From positions 1-64,000 of the forward strand of contig NZ_SLUL01000002.1 of NCBI RefSeq assembly GCF_004341205.1: DNA of 64,000 bases. The letters run 5' to 3'. The DNA comes from Thermolongibacillus altinsuensis. GTDB taxonomy: Bacteria > Bacillota > Bacilli > Bacillales > Anoxybacillaceae. Made by a program: the position numbers and the translations under genes. Below are positions 34,518 to 43,825 of this stretch, in pieces. Within the stretch, counting starts at the first letter, position 1; each line of letters starts with the position of its first letter. The notes beneath the pieces are model-generated. The model did no database searches and was not told the DNA's origin. It saw only the letters and a list, made by a program, of their open reading frames with translations.

Positions 34518-35850
34518 TATGAAATACGAAACGATCAAATCTGTTTTGTTAACTTTTCTAGTGTTGGTGAGCATTTTTCTAACGTGGAACTTATGGACGT
34601 ACCAACCAAAATACGAGTTCATTGAAAATACGAAATATATTCAAAATGTTCCTGTTAGCAACGTTGATGTCGATCTTGCTACGATCATTCGTCCACGCCA
34701 AATTCTTATTCATAAAAGCAATAATCATTATGGAATTGTTCAGGATACAGACATTTATAAGTTTATGCGCGAAGTGAAGCGTTGGACGTTAGATGAGTTT
34801 GAAAATGTTTCAAGTACTGTACCAAAAAATGAATTTTTAACGTTTCTTCACGGAAAAGGAAAAATAGAAATTGTCTATTCTGATGAAATTCCAATTGAAA
34901 TATATCGAAATATTTTCCAAATCGAAGATAAAGGTATAGAAGCGCTACATTTTGATCGAATTGTGATCCCGATGGAAATTGAAAAGGAAGAAGAGCCATT
35001 TATTTATTTTGTTTCAACAAAAACAAGAAAAATTTATCGAGCAACGATTCAAGAGGGAGCGTTAGAAGAATTAGAAAAAGGATATTATGCTCGAGCAGGG
35101 CGTTATATGCCGTTTTTATCTTATGACCTCAGCGAAACGAAATCACTTTTTTTGCCTGCTCGGCCGATTGTTTTGAACCGTTTGCAGTATTATATGGATG
35201 AGTTAAATTCTGATAAATTTAAAGAGGCATTATTCAATGATCCAAGCTTTGTAAAAAAAGATGTATTAGCGTTTGGTGAAGAGTATACGGATGGTTCGCG
35301 ATTGATGGATGTTGATTTCTCTAAAAAGCTATTGTTGTATGTCAATCCTGCAGCCCGTGGAACGATCACAGAAAATGATCCATATTTATTGCAAAAAAGC
35401 ATCGATTTTGTTAACGAGCATGGCGGGTGGACGGACACATACCACTTCGATCGATTAGAAGAGACCGAGCGGAAAGTCGTTTTTCGGTTATTTGCTAACA
35501 GCTATCCTGTATTTAACCGCTATGGAATGTCAGAAATTATTCACGTATGGGGAGAAAACGATATTATTAACTACCAGCGTCCTTTATTTACATTAGAAAT
35601 TCCTGACCGAGTTAGTTTGCCAATTACGCTTCCGTCAGGATATGAGGTCATAAAACAACTGCAAACAATAAAAAACATTGATCATGAGCTCATTGAAGAT
35701 CTAGTTATTGGTTATGAACTTATTCGCGACTCAGAGCGCGAAAACATTGTCATTTTGGAACCGTCTTGGTATTGCTTGTATAATGGGACTTGGCGCAAAG
35801 TGGTTTTCGGTAAAGATGCGCGAGGAGGGGATGTCATTGGATTGGAGTAA
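34510..35850 (+). CDS. walH: WalK regulator WalH (YycH)
   Basis: 446 residues. A single N-terminal membrane helix (SVLLTFLVLVSIFLTWNLW, about 11-29) and a large extracytoplasmic part. In B. subtilis WalH and WalI contact WalK in the membrane and restrain it. Sequence conservation in this family is low; position between walK and walI makes the call safe. It overlaps walK at the start and walI by 14 bp at the end. Confidence 0.93.
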   Translation: MNDMKYETIKSVLLTFLVLVSIFLTWNLWTYQPKYEFIENTKYIQNVPVSNVDVDLATIIRPRQILIHKSNNHYGIVQDTDIYKFMREVKRWTLDEFENVSSTVPKNEFLTFLHGKGKIEIVYSDEIPIEIYRNIFQIEDKGIEALHFDRIVIPMEIEKEEEPFIYFVSTKTRKIYRATIQEGALEELEKGYYARAGRYMPFLSYDLSETKSLFLPARPIVLNRLQYYMDELNSDKFKEALFNDPSFVKKDVLAFGEEYTDGSRLMDVDFSKKLLLYVNPAARGTITENDPYLLQKSIDFVNEHGGWTDTYHFDRLEETERKVVFRLFANSYPVFNRYGMSEIIHVWGENDIINYQRPLFTLEIPDRVSLPITLPSGYEVIKQLQTIKNIDHELIEDLVIGYELIRDSERENIVILEPSWYCLYNGTWRKVVFGKDARGGDVIGLE

Positions 35851-36622
35851 AACAAAAACAATTTTTATTATTACATTCCTCATCCTCGACCTCTTTTTAG
35901 GATATCAGTTTATGCAAAAGCGAAGCAGCAGCCAACTTGATGTGATTTTGGAAACGACCATTGAAGAACAATTAGAAGCAGATGGGATTACGTATGTTGA
36001 TTTACCAAAAGAAGTGACGAAAGCAACGTATGTAAGCGGAAAAAGTAAAGTGTTTACAAAAGAAGAGATCGAGAAATTGAGCAATCAACAGGTTGAAACT
36101 GTCAATCAATCGGTCTTGCAAGCTAAATTTATTAAACCTATTTTGATTCAGGATCCGAAAGAAGGATATCGCTTAAGCGAGTTCTTGAAACAAAACATTA
36201 TTTCTGGAGAGAATTATACGTTTTGGAAGTATGATGAGAATACCAAAACATTGATCTATTTCCAACAATATGACGGAAAAATTATTTATAACAATGTCAG
36301 CAGCATGTTGTTAATTCATTTAAATGACAATAACGAAATGATTGGCTACGAACAAACCATGTTAGAAGATCTCGAAAAAGATAAGAAAAAGCAAGAAATT
36401 TTACCAGCGATTAAAGCTTTAGAAACGCTTTACAAAAAAAATCTTTTGAAACCTGGTGATCGTGTAACCAAGATTGATCTTGGCTACTATGCGCTCGTTC
36501 AGTTTACAGCTTCGCAAGTGCTAACACCGACATGGCATGTTGTTGTTAATGGCAAAACGGATTATTATGTTAACGCATTCGAAGGACAAATTATTAGCGA
36601 TGAAAACAAAGTGTTGGAGTGA
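35837..36622 (+). CDS. walI: WalK regulator WalI (YycI)
   Basis: 261 residues from TTG 35837. One membrane helix (TIFIITFLILDLFLGYQFM), then an extracytoplasmic domain of YycH/YycI type. TTG 35837 gives MDWSKTKTIF, the family N-terminus, with GAGGAGGGG about 8 nt upstream. ATG 35831 directly abuts that site, and the longer upstream frame is the shadow of walH. Confidence 0.92.
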   Translation: MDWSKTKTIFIITFLILDLFLGYQFMQKRSSSQLDVILETTIEEQLEADGITYVDLPKEVTKATYVSGKSKVFTKEEIEKLSNQQVETVNQSVLQAKFIKPILIQDPKEGYRLSEFLKQNIISGENYTFWKYDENTKTLIYFQQYDGKIIYNNVSSMLLIHLNDNNEMIGYEQTMLEDLEKDKKKQEILPAIKALETLYKKNLLKPGDRVTKIDLGYYALVQFTASQVLTPTWHVVVNGKTDYYVNAFEGQIISDENKVLE

Positions 36623-36631
36623 GAAAACAAG

Positions 36632-37420
36632 ATGAGATTTAGCGTATTAGCTAGCGGGAGTACGGGGAATGCTTTTTATATAGAAACCGATCGTGAACGG
36701 CTTCTTGTTGATGTTGGGCTAAGCGGAAAACAAATGGAGCTTTTATTTGCGAAAATTAAACGAAATTTAAAAGATTTGTCCGGAATATTAATCACCCATG
36801 AACATAGCGATCATATTAAAGGATTAGGTGTGATCGCTCGAAAATATCAGTTACCCATTTATGCGAATGAAAAAACATGGAGGGCAATGGAATCTCTCAT
36901 TGGAGAGATTCCATCTGAACAAAAATTTATTTTTCCAGTGGGAACGGTAAAAACATTTGGGGATATAGATGTTGAATCGTTTGGCGTTTCTCATGATGCG
37001 GCTGAACCTATGTTTTATGTTTTTCACCACGGTGGAAAAAAACTTGCGTTAATTACGGATACAGGGTACGTGAGTGAACGAATGAAAGGAATTATTCGTC
37101 ATGCCGATGTGTTTATATTTGAAAGCAATCACGATGTCGAAATGCTCCGAATGGGAAAATACCCATGGAGTGTCAAGCGTCGTATTTTAAGTGATGTCGG
37201 CCATGTTTCAAACGAAGATGCGGGGCTCGCTTTAGCGGATGTCATTGGAGATCAAACAAAACGAATTTATTTAGCTCATTTAAGCCAAGATAACAATATG
37301 AAAGAATTAGCGCGAATGACGGTGACACAAACACTCGCAAGCAAAGGGATCATCGTCGGTGAGCAATTTCACTTATATGATACAGACCCAAGTTGCCCGA
37401 CGGAAATGGCTTGTGTATGA
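36632..37420 (+). CDS. walJ: metallo-beta-lactamase fold nuclease WalJ (YycJ)
   Basis: 262 residues. The metal site is [12 protein letters not shown] (HxHxDH) with further ligands in SHDAAEP and TDTGYVSE, and SNHDVEML. Related YycJ proteins show DNA exonuclease activity and have been linked to repair and to coordinating division with replication. Start ATG 36632, nine bases after walI. Confidence 0.93.
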   Translation: MRFSVLASGSTGNAFYIETDRERLLVDVGLSGKQMELLFAKIKRNLKDLSGILITHEHSDHIKGLGVIARKYQLPIYANEKTWRAMESLIGEIPSEQKFIFPVGTVKTFGDIDVESFGVSHDAAEPMFYVFHHGGKKLALITDTGYVSERMKGIIRHADVFIFESNHDVEMLRMGKYPWSVKRRILSDVGHVSNEDAGLALADVIGDQTKRIYLAHLSQDNNMKELARMTVTQTLASKGIIVGEQFHLYDTDPSCPTEMACV

Positions 37421-37538
37421 AAAAGATTTTTCATCGTTTTTTCACTGAACGGTGGTATGTATACTAATAGATTCTTTAGGAAAAAGAGGGGTATAATGAA
37501 AGACAGAAATGGATTGATAGAAAGGATGGGTGAGGATT

Positions 37539-38747
37539 ATGGGTTACTATGATGATCATTATGACCATCTTCGCCAAAAGCAGAAAGGAAACCGTGGCGG
37601 CGCGATTTTATCAGGTGTTGTTGGCGCTATTTTAGGTGGATTGCTCGTCATTGTTGCGGTTCCTTCTCTTGTAAAATGGGACGTTCTTCCTTATAACATG
37701 GAACAAAATGAGAAGGATGTAAGCGAAACAACGGATCAACCGAAAGTGGAGAAAAATGTTACTGTCAATGTGGTATCTCAAGTGACACAAGCGGTTGATA
37801 AAGTATCAGAAGCTGTTGTCGGGGTTGTTAACATTCAAGAAGCAAGCTTTTGGTCTGAAGGCGGCGAAGCTGGGACAGGTTCTGGAGTCATTTATAAAAA
37901 AGAAAATGGAAAAGCGTTCATTGTTACCAATCATCATGTGATTGAAGGCGCAAGCCGAGTAGAGGTTAGTCTAAGCGATGGAACGAAAGTAAAAGCTCGC
38001 ATTTTAGGTAGCGATGTTTGGACCGATTTAGCTGTGTTAGAAATTGATGCAAAACATGTGACAAAAGTAGCCGAGTTTGGAAATTCAGATGTTGTAAAAC
38101 CTGGTGAGCCTGTCATTGCGATTGGTAACCCACTTGGATTACAGTTTGCTGGATCAGTCACACAAGGAATTATTTCAGGAACAAAACGAACCATTCCGAT
38201 TGATATCGATCAAGACGGTATCCCTGATTGGCATGCGGAAGTATTGCAAACCGATGCAGCGATCAACCCTGGAAATAGCGGCGGGGCGCTCGTGAATATT
38301 GAAGGGCAGGTTATAGGGATCAATTCAATGAAAATTGCCGAACAAGCAGTTGAAGGAATTGGATTAGCGATTCCAATTAACTATGCAAAACCTGTTATTT
38401 CCGATCTAGAGAAATTTGGACAAGTTCGTCGCCCATACATGGGAGTCGAATTGCGTTCACTCAGCGACATTCCAGCGTATCACTGGCAAGAAACGTTGCA
38501 CTTGCCACCAAGCGTAAAAGAAGGTGTAGCGATTTTACAAGTCGTTCCTGGATCACCAGCTGAACGGGCAGGATTAAGAGAATTCGATGTAATTGTTGAA
38601 CTTGATGGTGAGAAAATCGCTGATGTCATCGAATTGCGTAAACATTTATATAATCGAAAACAAATTGGCGACACGATGAAAGTAACATTTTATCGTGACG
38701 GGCAAAAGAAAACGGTAACGATGAAATTAGCAAGACAATCTCTCTAA
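37539..38747 (+). CDS. htrA: membrane-anchored serine protease HtrA (DegP family, YycK/HtrC)
   Basis: 402 residues. An N-terminal cytoplasmic tail, one membrane helix (GAILSGVVGAILGGLLVIVAVPSLV), a trypsin-like domain with His in VTNHHVIEGA, Asp in WTDLAVLEID and Ser in NPGNSGGALV, then one PDZ domain (GVAILQVVPGSPAERAGLREFDVIVELDG). It degrades or refolds damaged exported proteins. ATG 37539 (MGYYDDHYDHLR) is preferred over in-frame GTG 37530. Confidence 0.95.
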   Translation: MGYYDDHYDHLRQKQKGNRGGAILSGVVGAILGGLLVIVAVPSLVKWDVLPYNMEQNEKDVSETTDQPKVEKNVTVNVVSQVTQAVDKVSEAVVGVVNIQEASFWSEGGEAGTGSGVIYKKENGKAFIVTNHHVIEGASRVEVSLSDGTKVKARILGSDVWTDLAVLEIDAKHVTKVAEFGNSDVVKPGEPVIAIGNPLGLQFAGSVTQGIISGTKRTIPIDIDQDGIPDWHAEVLQTDAAINPGNSGGALVNIEGQVIGINSMKIAEQAVEGIGLAIPINYAKPVISDLEKFGQVRRPYMGVELRSLSDIPAYHWQETLHLPPSVKEGVAILQVVPGSPAERAGLREFDVIVELDGEKIADVIELRKHLYNRKQIGDTMKVTFYRDGQKKTVTMKLARQSL

Positions 38748-38750
38748 TTA

Positions 38751-38788
38751 AGGACAGGAGGGGAACATCCTACTCCTGTCTTCTTTTC
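38751..38788 (+). terminator. terminator after htrA
   Basis: GACAGGAG (38753-38760) pairs with CTCCTGTC (38773-38780), followed by TTCTTTTC. It closes the wal operon. Confidence 0.88.
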
Positions 38789-38808
38789 GAAATAGGGGGG
38801 AGCAAAAT

Positions 38809-38967
38809 ATGATGTGGAAATGTTGTGAAGAACATGTGGATTTAGCGATTGATATGTATGTGGATGAAATGGAAGCGGCGCCTGAAATCCAATCCGTTCC
38901 TGTGGATAAATCAGATGAACGGTGCGATTTTTGTCAAAATCGGGCGGCATATGTTGTAGGGAACTAA
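38809..38967 (+). CDS. CxxH/CxxC small protein
   Basis: 52 residues: MMWKCCEEHVDLAIDMYVDE near the start and CDFCQNRAAYVVGN at the end. The paired C-x2-H (CCEEH) and C-x2-C (CDFC) motifs match the small CxxH/CxxC family found beside rlmH in Bacillus, probably zinc-binding; function unknown. ATG 38809 follows AGGGGGGAG. Its coding sequence contains several DnaA-box matches. Confidence 0.88.
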   Translation: MMWKCCEEHVDLAIDMYVDEMEAAPEIQSVPVDKSDERCDFCQNRAAYVVGN

Positions 38968-39025
38968 TGTTTCCACACAATATGTGGATATAGATTGTGA
39001 ATATGTGGATAACTCTTGTGGATAT
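38835..39025. other. DnaA-box cluster upstream of rlmH
   Basis: Perfect TGTGGATAA boxes at 38901-38909 and 39004-39012; one-mismatch boxes at 38859-38867, 38983-38991 and 39017-39025; weaker ones at 38835 and 38996. All point the same way. The region upstream of rlmH (yydA) is, as I recall, a reported B. subtilis DnaA-binding cluster, so both this and the jag-mnmE cluster appear conserved in position. Confidence 0.82.
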
Positions 39026-39050
39026 CATGTTTGTAAAGTGGGGATGTGTT

Positions 39051-39530
39051 GTGAATATCTCAATTATTGCTGTGGGTAAATTGAAAGAGAAGTATTTAAA
39101 ACAAGGAATAGAGGAATATTTAAAACGATTGTCGAGTTATGCGAAGATCGAAATCATTGAAGTAGCCGATGAAAAAGCGCCGGAACAGCTCAGTTTGCAA
39201 GAAATGGAGCAAGTGAAGCAAAAAGAAGGAGAACGCATTTTAGCGAAAATAACGGATGATACATATGTAATTGCCTTAGCGATCGAAGGGACGATGCTAT
39301 CATCGGAACAATTCGCCGAAAAGCTAGATAAGCTAGCTGTTTACGGGAAAAGTAAAGTCGCTTTTATTATTGGCGGTTCGCTCGGGTTAAGCAAAGAGGT
39401 CATGAAACGCGCAAATGAATCGTTATCGTTTTCGAAAATGACCTTCCCGCACCAACTCATGCGATTGGTTTTGCTCGAACAAATTTACCGCGCGTTCCGG
39501 ATTAATCGTGGCGAGCCTTATCACAAATGA
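39051..39530 (+). CDS. rlmH: 23S rRNA pseudouridine-1915 N3-methyltransferase RlmH
   Basis: 159 residues. A SPOUT-class dimer that methylates pseudouridine 1915 in helix 69. [24 protein letters not shown] opens the protein; [13 protein letters not shown] and the C-terminal [24 protein letters not shown] with RGEPYHK form the knot and active site. GTG 39051 matches the family start; the longer upstream frame would translate the DnaA-box region. Confidence 0.96.
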   Translation: MNISIIAVGKLKEKYLKQGIEEYLKRLSSYAKIEIIEVADEKAPEQLSLQEMEQVKQKEGERILAKITDDTYVIALAIEGTMLSSEQFAEKLDKLAVYGKSKVAFIIGGSLGLSKEVMKRANESLSFSKMTFPHQLMRLVLLEQIYRAFRINRGEPYHK

Positions 39531-39579
39531 CGCAATTTTTTTGCCGAGATCTTGCTTCGTCCATGTGTATGATCCACTG

Positions 39580-40338
39580 CTAATCATTCGTCCCCATGCT
39601 TTGAAAATACTTATTTCGGAATTGAAGGGGAGTCATTGAAGTGTATTTTTTAAATAATCTAGTGTAATAGCTCTGGTTGCAGAAACCGAGTAAAATTGCA
39701 ATATCTGAAATTGGTAAATCACTGTGCAACAAAAAATATTTAGATTCTTCTATACGTTTCCTGTTAATATATTCTGTGATTGAGATGCCAACTTCATCTT
39801 TGAATATTTTAGAAAGATAGTTCGGATGCACTTTCACGAACGAAGCGATGCGTTTTAGCGATAAATCGTTTAAAATTTCATCATGAATAAATGAGATCGT
39901 CTTATTAACAACTAAGTTATAAGACGGTCTTTTTTCATCATTTAATGTTTTAATAAAAGAATGGAGCATCTCATATTCAAGTTGTTTCAGACTTTCTATA
40001 TCATTTGTTTCTTCAATTTGTAAAATAAAAACGTCACTAAGATTGTAAGCGGTTTCAGGGTGTACACCGCCATTAATAATTGCACGTGTAAAAAGTGTGC
40101 ATGACCCAATTAATGAATTTTTCAAAGAACGGACAGGATCCTTAGCTAGCGTAGCTCGTTTTTGGCTGTTAATAGCATCTAAGGCAAGTTTGGCTTCTTG
40201 AAATAATCCTCTTGATAACGATTGTAGCAACTTTTGTTCCATTTCATAAGAAGGGTGAACGAAGTAATTTTGCTTATTTTTGACTCTTGCTTCAAAGAAT
40301 TTCTTAATAATTTTTTGTTGAATAGAGGTATTACGCAA
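39580..40338 (-). CDS. AraC-family transcriptional regulator
   Basis: 252 residues. The C-terminal two-HTH AraC domain (about 150-250) is clear: LSLKRIASFVKVHPNYLSKIFKDEVGISITEYI and SDIAILLGFCNQSYYTRLFKKYTSMTPLQFRN. The N-terminal 140 residues show no standard cupin motif and may be a YesN-like sensing module. TTG 40338 follows AGAGGTGA. Divergent from the GH65 gene 375 bp away, it is a candidate regulator of it, by position only. Confidence 0.88.
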   Translation of the reverse strand: MRNTSIQQKIIKKFFEARVKNKQNYFVHPSYEMEQKLLQSLSRGLFQEAKLALDAINSQKRATLAKDPVRSLKNSLIGSCTLFTRAIINGGVHPETAYNLSDVFILQIEETNDIESLKQLEYEMLHSFIKTLNDEKRPSYNLVVNKTISFIHDEILNDLSLKRIASFVKVHPNYLSKIFKDEVGISITEYINRKRIEESKYFLLHSDLPISDIAILLGFCNQSYYTRLFKKYTSMTPLQFRNKYFQSMGTND

Positions 40339-40605
40339 CGAAAGTCACCTCTTACCTTAAAATCTTAACAAAAATATTAGATTTTTAATATAAATTATAA
40401 GTATTTAATAAGTAAGCTTCAATTAGATCATTAAAATCAGAGGAATAACAAGGGGGGATTCTCTTCCTGATGGAACTCGGTGTGCAAGCAGTTTTGCTGG
40501 TTTACTTTTACTAGAAAAATGTAAGCCCATTCAAAATGATCGTTTGATGACTCTAGTTTGTAAAAAACGTAAAGAAAAGGAGTTCTGTTTTGGATTCAAA
40601 GTTGA

Positions 40606-40686
40606 AAACAAATATATGCTGCTATCGTTCCGATACTTTTGATTTTGCTGATTTTCCAGATACAGAATCAACATCCGTCAGAGTAA
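40606..40686 (+). pseudogene. C-terminal scrap of a sugar ABC permease-like gene
   Basis: In one frame the region reads QIYAAIVPILLILLIFQ and ends QNQHPSE-stop, resembling the last membrane helix of a MalG-type permease. An upstream frame stop (40603) shows it is cut off. The rest of the 375-bp gap (40339-40605) holds only short interrupted frames. This suggests an importer once lay upstream of the GH65 gene; identity rests on a short hydrophobic match. Confidence 0.4.
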
Positions 40687-40713
40687 AAGAATAATGAAAC
40701 AGGAGTGTTTTAC

Positions 40714-43002
40714 ATGTCTTGGTCAATTCGCTCAAATCAGCTTAATATTGAAAACTTGTTAAATGAAGAAAGTCTCTTTTTCACTGGTAATGGGTATATT
40801 GGTGTACGCGGAAATTTTGAAGAAGGATATTATGACGGTGCTCCATCCATTCGTGGTACATATATCAATGCATTCCACGATATAACTGATATTAACTACG
40901 GTGAAAAATTATATGCATTCCCTGAAACGCAACAGAAGTTAGTGAATGTCATTGATGCGCAAACCGTTCAAATATACTTTGGAGAAGAAGAAAGGTTTTC
41001 GCTTTTTGAAGGAGAAGTCATTCAATATGAACGGCATCTCCATTTGGACAAAGGCTTTTCAGAACGTGTGATTCATTGGCGTTCTCCTAGAGGGAAAGAA
41101 GTCAAACTCAAGTTTAAAAGGTTAACTTCATTCATTTATAAAGAACTTTTCATGCAGAAAATTACAATTGAACCCGTTAATTTTTTTGGGAAAACGAAGG
41201 TGGTTTTCTCAGTTAACGGAGATGTCTCAAATTTTGTTGATCCGAATGATCCACGGGTCGGTTCAGGACATGCGAAGCTCTTAACGGTCTCGGATACGGT
41301 TATTGAAGGAGATTTTGTTGGTGTAGAAACAAAAACGAAACGGTCAAATCTTTATGCCGCTTGTACATCAACATGCAGACTAAACACTGATTTTCAGCGA
41401 GAATATGTTAAAAATGAGAAGTCGGTTGAAACTGTACTCACTTTTGAATTAACAGAAAAAGTGATCATGACCAAAATAAATATATATACAGATACGCTTC
41501 GACATGGAGATCATCCACTTCAGGCTGGTCTTGATCTATGTCAGAAATTATCATGTTTGACGTTTAATGACCTTAAAGAACAACAAAAGCACTATTTAGA
41601 TAAGTTTTGGTTTTATGCGGATGTGGAAATATGTGGAGATCAGGCGCTCCAAGAAGGGATACGCTTTAATTTATTTCATTTGCTACAATCAGCAGGGCGC
41701 GATCGTTTCTCAAATATAGCCGCAAAAGGCTTGTCAGGCGAAGGATATGAAGGGCATTATTTTTGGGATACCGAAATATATATGGTGCCATTTTTCTTGA
41801 TGACGAATCCTGAACTAGCAAAGCAATTGCTCCTTTATCGATATTCAATCCTAGATAAAGCACGTGAAAGAGCAAGGGAAATGGGCCATAGAAAAGGCGC
41901 TTTATTCCCGTGGCGAACAATATCAGGAGGAGAATGTTCTTCTTATTTTCCAGCTGGAACAGCTCAGTACCATATCAGTGCAGATATCGCTTATAGTTAC
42001 GTTCAATATTACTTGGTGACGAAAGATTTGGATTTCCTAAAATCTTATGGAGCTGAACTGTTAATTGAAACAGCTCGTCTCTGGATGGATACCGGACATT
42101 ATCATGAAGGGAAATTTAAAATTGATGCTGTAACGGGGCCTGACGAGTATACGTGTATTGTGAACAATAACTATTACACGAACGTGATGGCAAAGCACAA
42201 TTTGCGCTGGGCAGCCAAAGCTATCGAGGAATTAGAAAAACATGCACCGGATACATTAGTATCATTAAAAGCAAAGCTTGGAGTTACTGACGAGGAAATA
42301 GCAGAATGGATAAAAGCAGCTGAAGCTATGTATTTGCCTTATGATCCAACACTGAATATTAATCCGCAGGATGATACATTTTTGCAGAAACAAGTTTGGG
42401 ATTTCGAGAATACGCCGAAAGAACATTACCCACTTCTCTTGCATTATCATCCGCTGACTTTATATCGTTACCAAGTGTGTAAACAGGCCGATACAGTACT
42501 GGCTCACTTTTTATTAGAGGATGAACAAGATGAATCCGTGATTCGAGATTCTTATCATTACTATGAAAAAATCACTACTCACGATTCTTCTCTATCTTCA
42601 TGTGTGTTTAGTATTATGGCTGCAAAAATTGGCGAATTAGACAAGGCTTATGAATACTTTATTGAAACTGCTCGTTTAGATTTAGATAATACACATGGTA
42701 ATACGAAAGACGGTCTCCATATGGCGAATATGGGAGGAACGTGGATGGCGATTGTTTATGGATTTGCTGGCCTTCGGGTCAAAGAAAGCGGGTTGTCATT
42801 AGCGCCAGCGATTCCAAAACAATGGCAGTCATATAGATTTTCGATTCAATATTTAGGTAGACACATTTCAGTCTCCGTTGATACAAAAGGAACGAAAGTG
42901 AATCTTTTGAATGGAGAGGAACTAACGATCAAACTTTATGGCAAAAAGTATCAATTAACAAAAGATGAACCGCTTGAAATAACATTTAATAAAAATAATT
43001 AG
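40714..43002 (+). CDS. glycoside hydrolase family 65 disaccharide phosphorylase
   Basis: 762 residues. GH65 enzymes split alpha-glucosides such as maltose, trehalose, kojibiose or nigerose with phosphate, giving beta-glucose 1-phosphate by inversion. The N-terminal beta-sandwich (about 1-260) leads to the (alpha/alpha)6 barrel with EGYEGHYFWDTEIYM; the general acid is E478 in AVTGPDEYT. The segment PWRTISGGECSSYFPAGTAQYHI is closer to my recollection of trehalose/nigerose-type members than of maltose phosphorylases, so the substrate is open. ATG 40714 follows CAGGAGTG. No transporter is adjacent; beta-phosphoglucomutase, needed for its product, is at 63283. Confidence 0.9.
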   Translation: MSWSIRSNQLNIENLLNEESLFFTGNGYIGVRGNFEEGYYDGAPSIRGTYINAFHDITDINYGEKLYAFPETQQKLVNVIDAQTVQIYFGEEERFSLFEGEVIQYERHLHLDKGFSERVIHWRSPRGKEVKLKFKRLTSFIYKELFMQKITIEPVNFFGKTKVVFSVNGDVSNFVDPNDPRVGSGHAKLLTVSDTVIEGDFVGVETKTKRSNLYAACTSTCRLNTDFQREYVKNEKSVETVLTFELTEKVIMTKINIYTDTLRHGDHPLQAGLDLCQKLSCLTFNDLKEQQKHYLDKFWFYADVEICGDQALQEGIRFNLFHLLQSAGRDRFSNIAAKGLSGEGYEGHYFWDTEIYMVPFFLMTNPELAKQLLLYRYSILDKARERAREMGHRKGALFPWRTISGGECSSYFPAGTAQYHISADIAYSYVQYYLVTKDLDFLKSYGAELLIETARLWMDTGHYHEGKFKIDAVTGPDEYTCIVNNNYYTNVMAKHNLRWAAKAIEELEKHAPDTLVSLKAKLGVTDEEIAEWIKAAEAMYLPYDPTLNINPQDDTFLQKQVWDFENTPKEHYPLLLHYHPLTLYRYQVCKQADTVLAHFLLEDEQDESVIRDSYHYYEKITTHDSSLSSCVFSIMAAKIGELDKAYEYFIETARLDLDNTHGNTKDGLHMANMGGTWMAIVYGFAGLRVKESGLSLAPAIPKQWQSYRFSIQYLGRHISVSVDTKGTKVNLLNGEELTIKLYGKKYQLTKDEPLEITFNKNN

Positions 43003-43032
43003 GCCTTGCTGAGTTTCTTAGCAAGGCTTTAT
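43003..43032 (+). terminator. terminator after the GH65 gene
   Basis: GCCTTGCT (43003-43010) pairs with AGCAAGGC (43020-43027), followed by TTTATATAT. The next stretch (43036-43218) shows no gene or recognisable site. Confidence 0.88.
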
Positions 43033-43218
43033 ATATTCCCTACACAAAATCTTTATGTACAAATAGTTCTAGAATTGCCCCGACGCATTGGACAGATACA
43101 TAATATCGCAAAACAAATACGACATGAGTCCGGTTGATTTTTCGATCCCATGCCGCATGAGTTGCACTTTTCTACTTCACAGGAACTAATTCATGCTTCA
43201 CCAGTTTTTATATATCAT

Positions 43219-43610
43219 TTATTGGGATGTATCTTGATTTAAATCTCCGCGACCGGACTCTGTACCTTGATTGAATCGATCTTGTGGCTGAGAAGCTGCA
43301 TTACCTCTTGTAGTGGCCTGAGCAGCATTCGGATCGGCAGCTTGTGCCGTTCCATCTTTTCCTACGCCTGCTGCGTCTGGATTATTTCCCGCTGCCGTAG
43401 AGCCATCTTTTCCAACGATGCCGATTTGGTATTTTCACCAGCACCGACTCCCCTGCTTACCGATAGCTACTTCGCGTTGCGTATCATTAATCACGTTAAT
43501 TTGTGGCTTAAATTCGATATTTATAACTAGATTTTTAAGTGCTTCCTCAACTTCTTTTTGATGATTTTCTTTATTTCGTCTTTTCTTATATATTTTTCAT
43601 TTTTACTCAT
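43219..43610 (-). pseudogene. frameshifted low-complexity protein gene
   Basis: From ATG 43610, with a strong GAAAGGAGG site, the minus strand encodes MSKNEKYIRK, then must change frame to continue (KENHQKEVEEALKNLVINIE ... DTQREVAIGKQG). It changes again for GVGAGENTKSA, and again for VGKDGSTAAGNNPDAAGVGK ... RFNQGTESGRGDLNQDTSQ, stopping at 43219. At least three frame changes break one coherent hydrophilic, Gly/Ala/Asn-rich protein. I do not recognise the family; the style resembles spore-surface or phage-tail proteins. An intact ribosome binding site suggests recent decay. Confidence 0.65.
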
Positions 43611-43628
43611 CTACCTTTTCCTCCTTTC

Positions 43629-43772
43629 TATATAGATTCAAGTTGAGTATCCAACATATCTCATCATGAATAGAAGACCGCTTTTCTGCCATAGGCGGCA
43701 AGATTTTTCTTGCCGCCCCGGCATGCTAGAAGCATGCCGATTCCGAACGTAAAACGCATGACAGACAAATTT
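43629..43772 (+). repeat. IS-relic repeat, copy C
   Basis: Starts TATATAGATTCAAGTTGAG, nearly identical to copy A for about 65 bp. Perfect hairpins follow: GGCGGCAAGA/TCTTGCCGCC and CGGCATGCT/AGCATGCCG. ATGCCGATTCCGAACGTAAA (MPIPNVKR) corresponds to the MPVPNVKR start in copy B. After DKF the match to copy B ends. A third small stem (AGACAAAT/ATTTGTCT, 43763-43780) follows and may be the original terminator of the haloperoxidase gene. Confidence 0.78.
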
Positions 43773-43825
43773 ATTTGTCTGATTGGCTTAATCAATACTT
43801 CTTTCCCTAAGCTTATTTACTAGAT

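Noticed and set aside
43267-43530. Plus-strand 87-residue frame rich in Cys and Ser
   Set aside because: It is the antisense of the frameshifted Gly/Ala/Asn-rich pseudogene, which has a proper start site and coherent segments.
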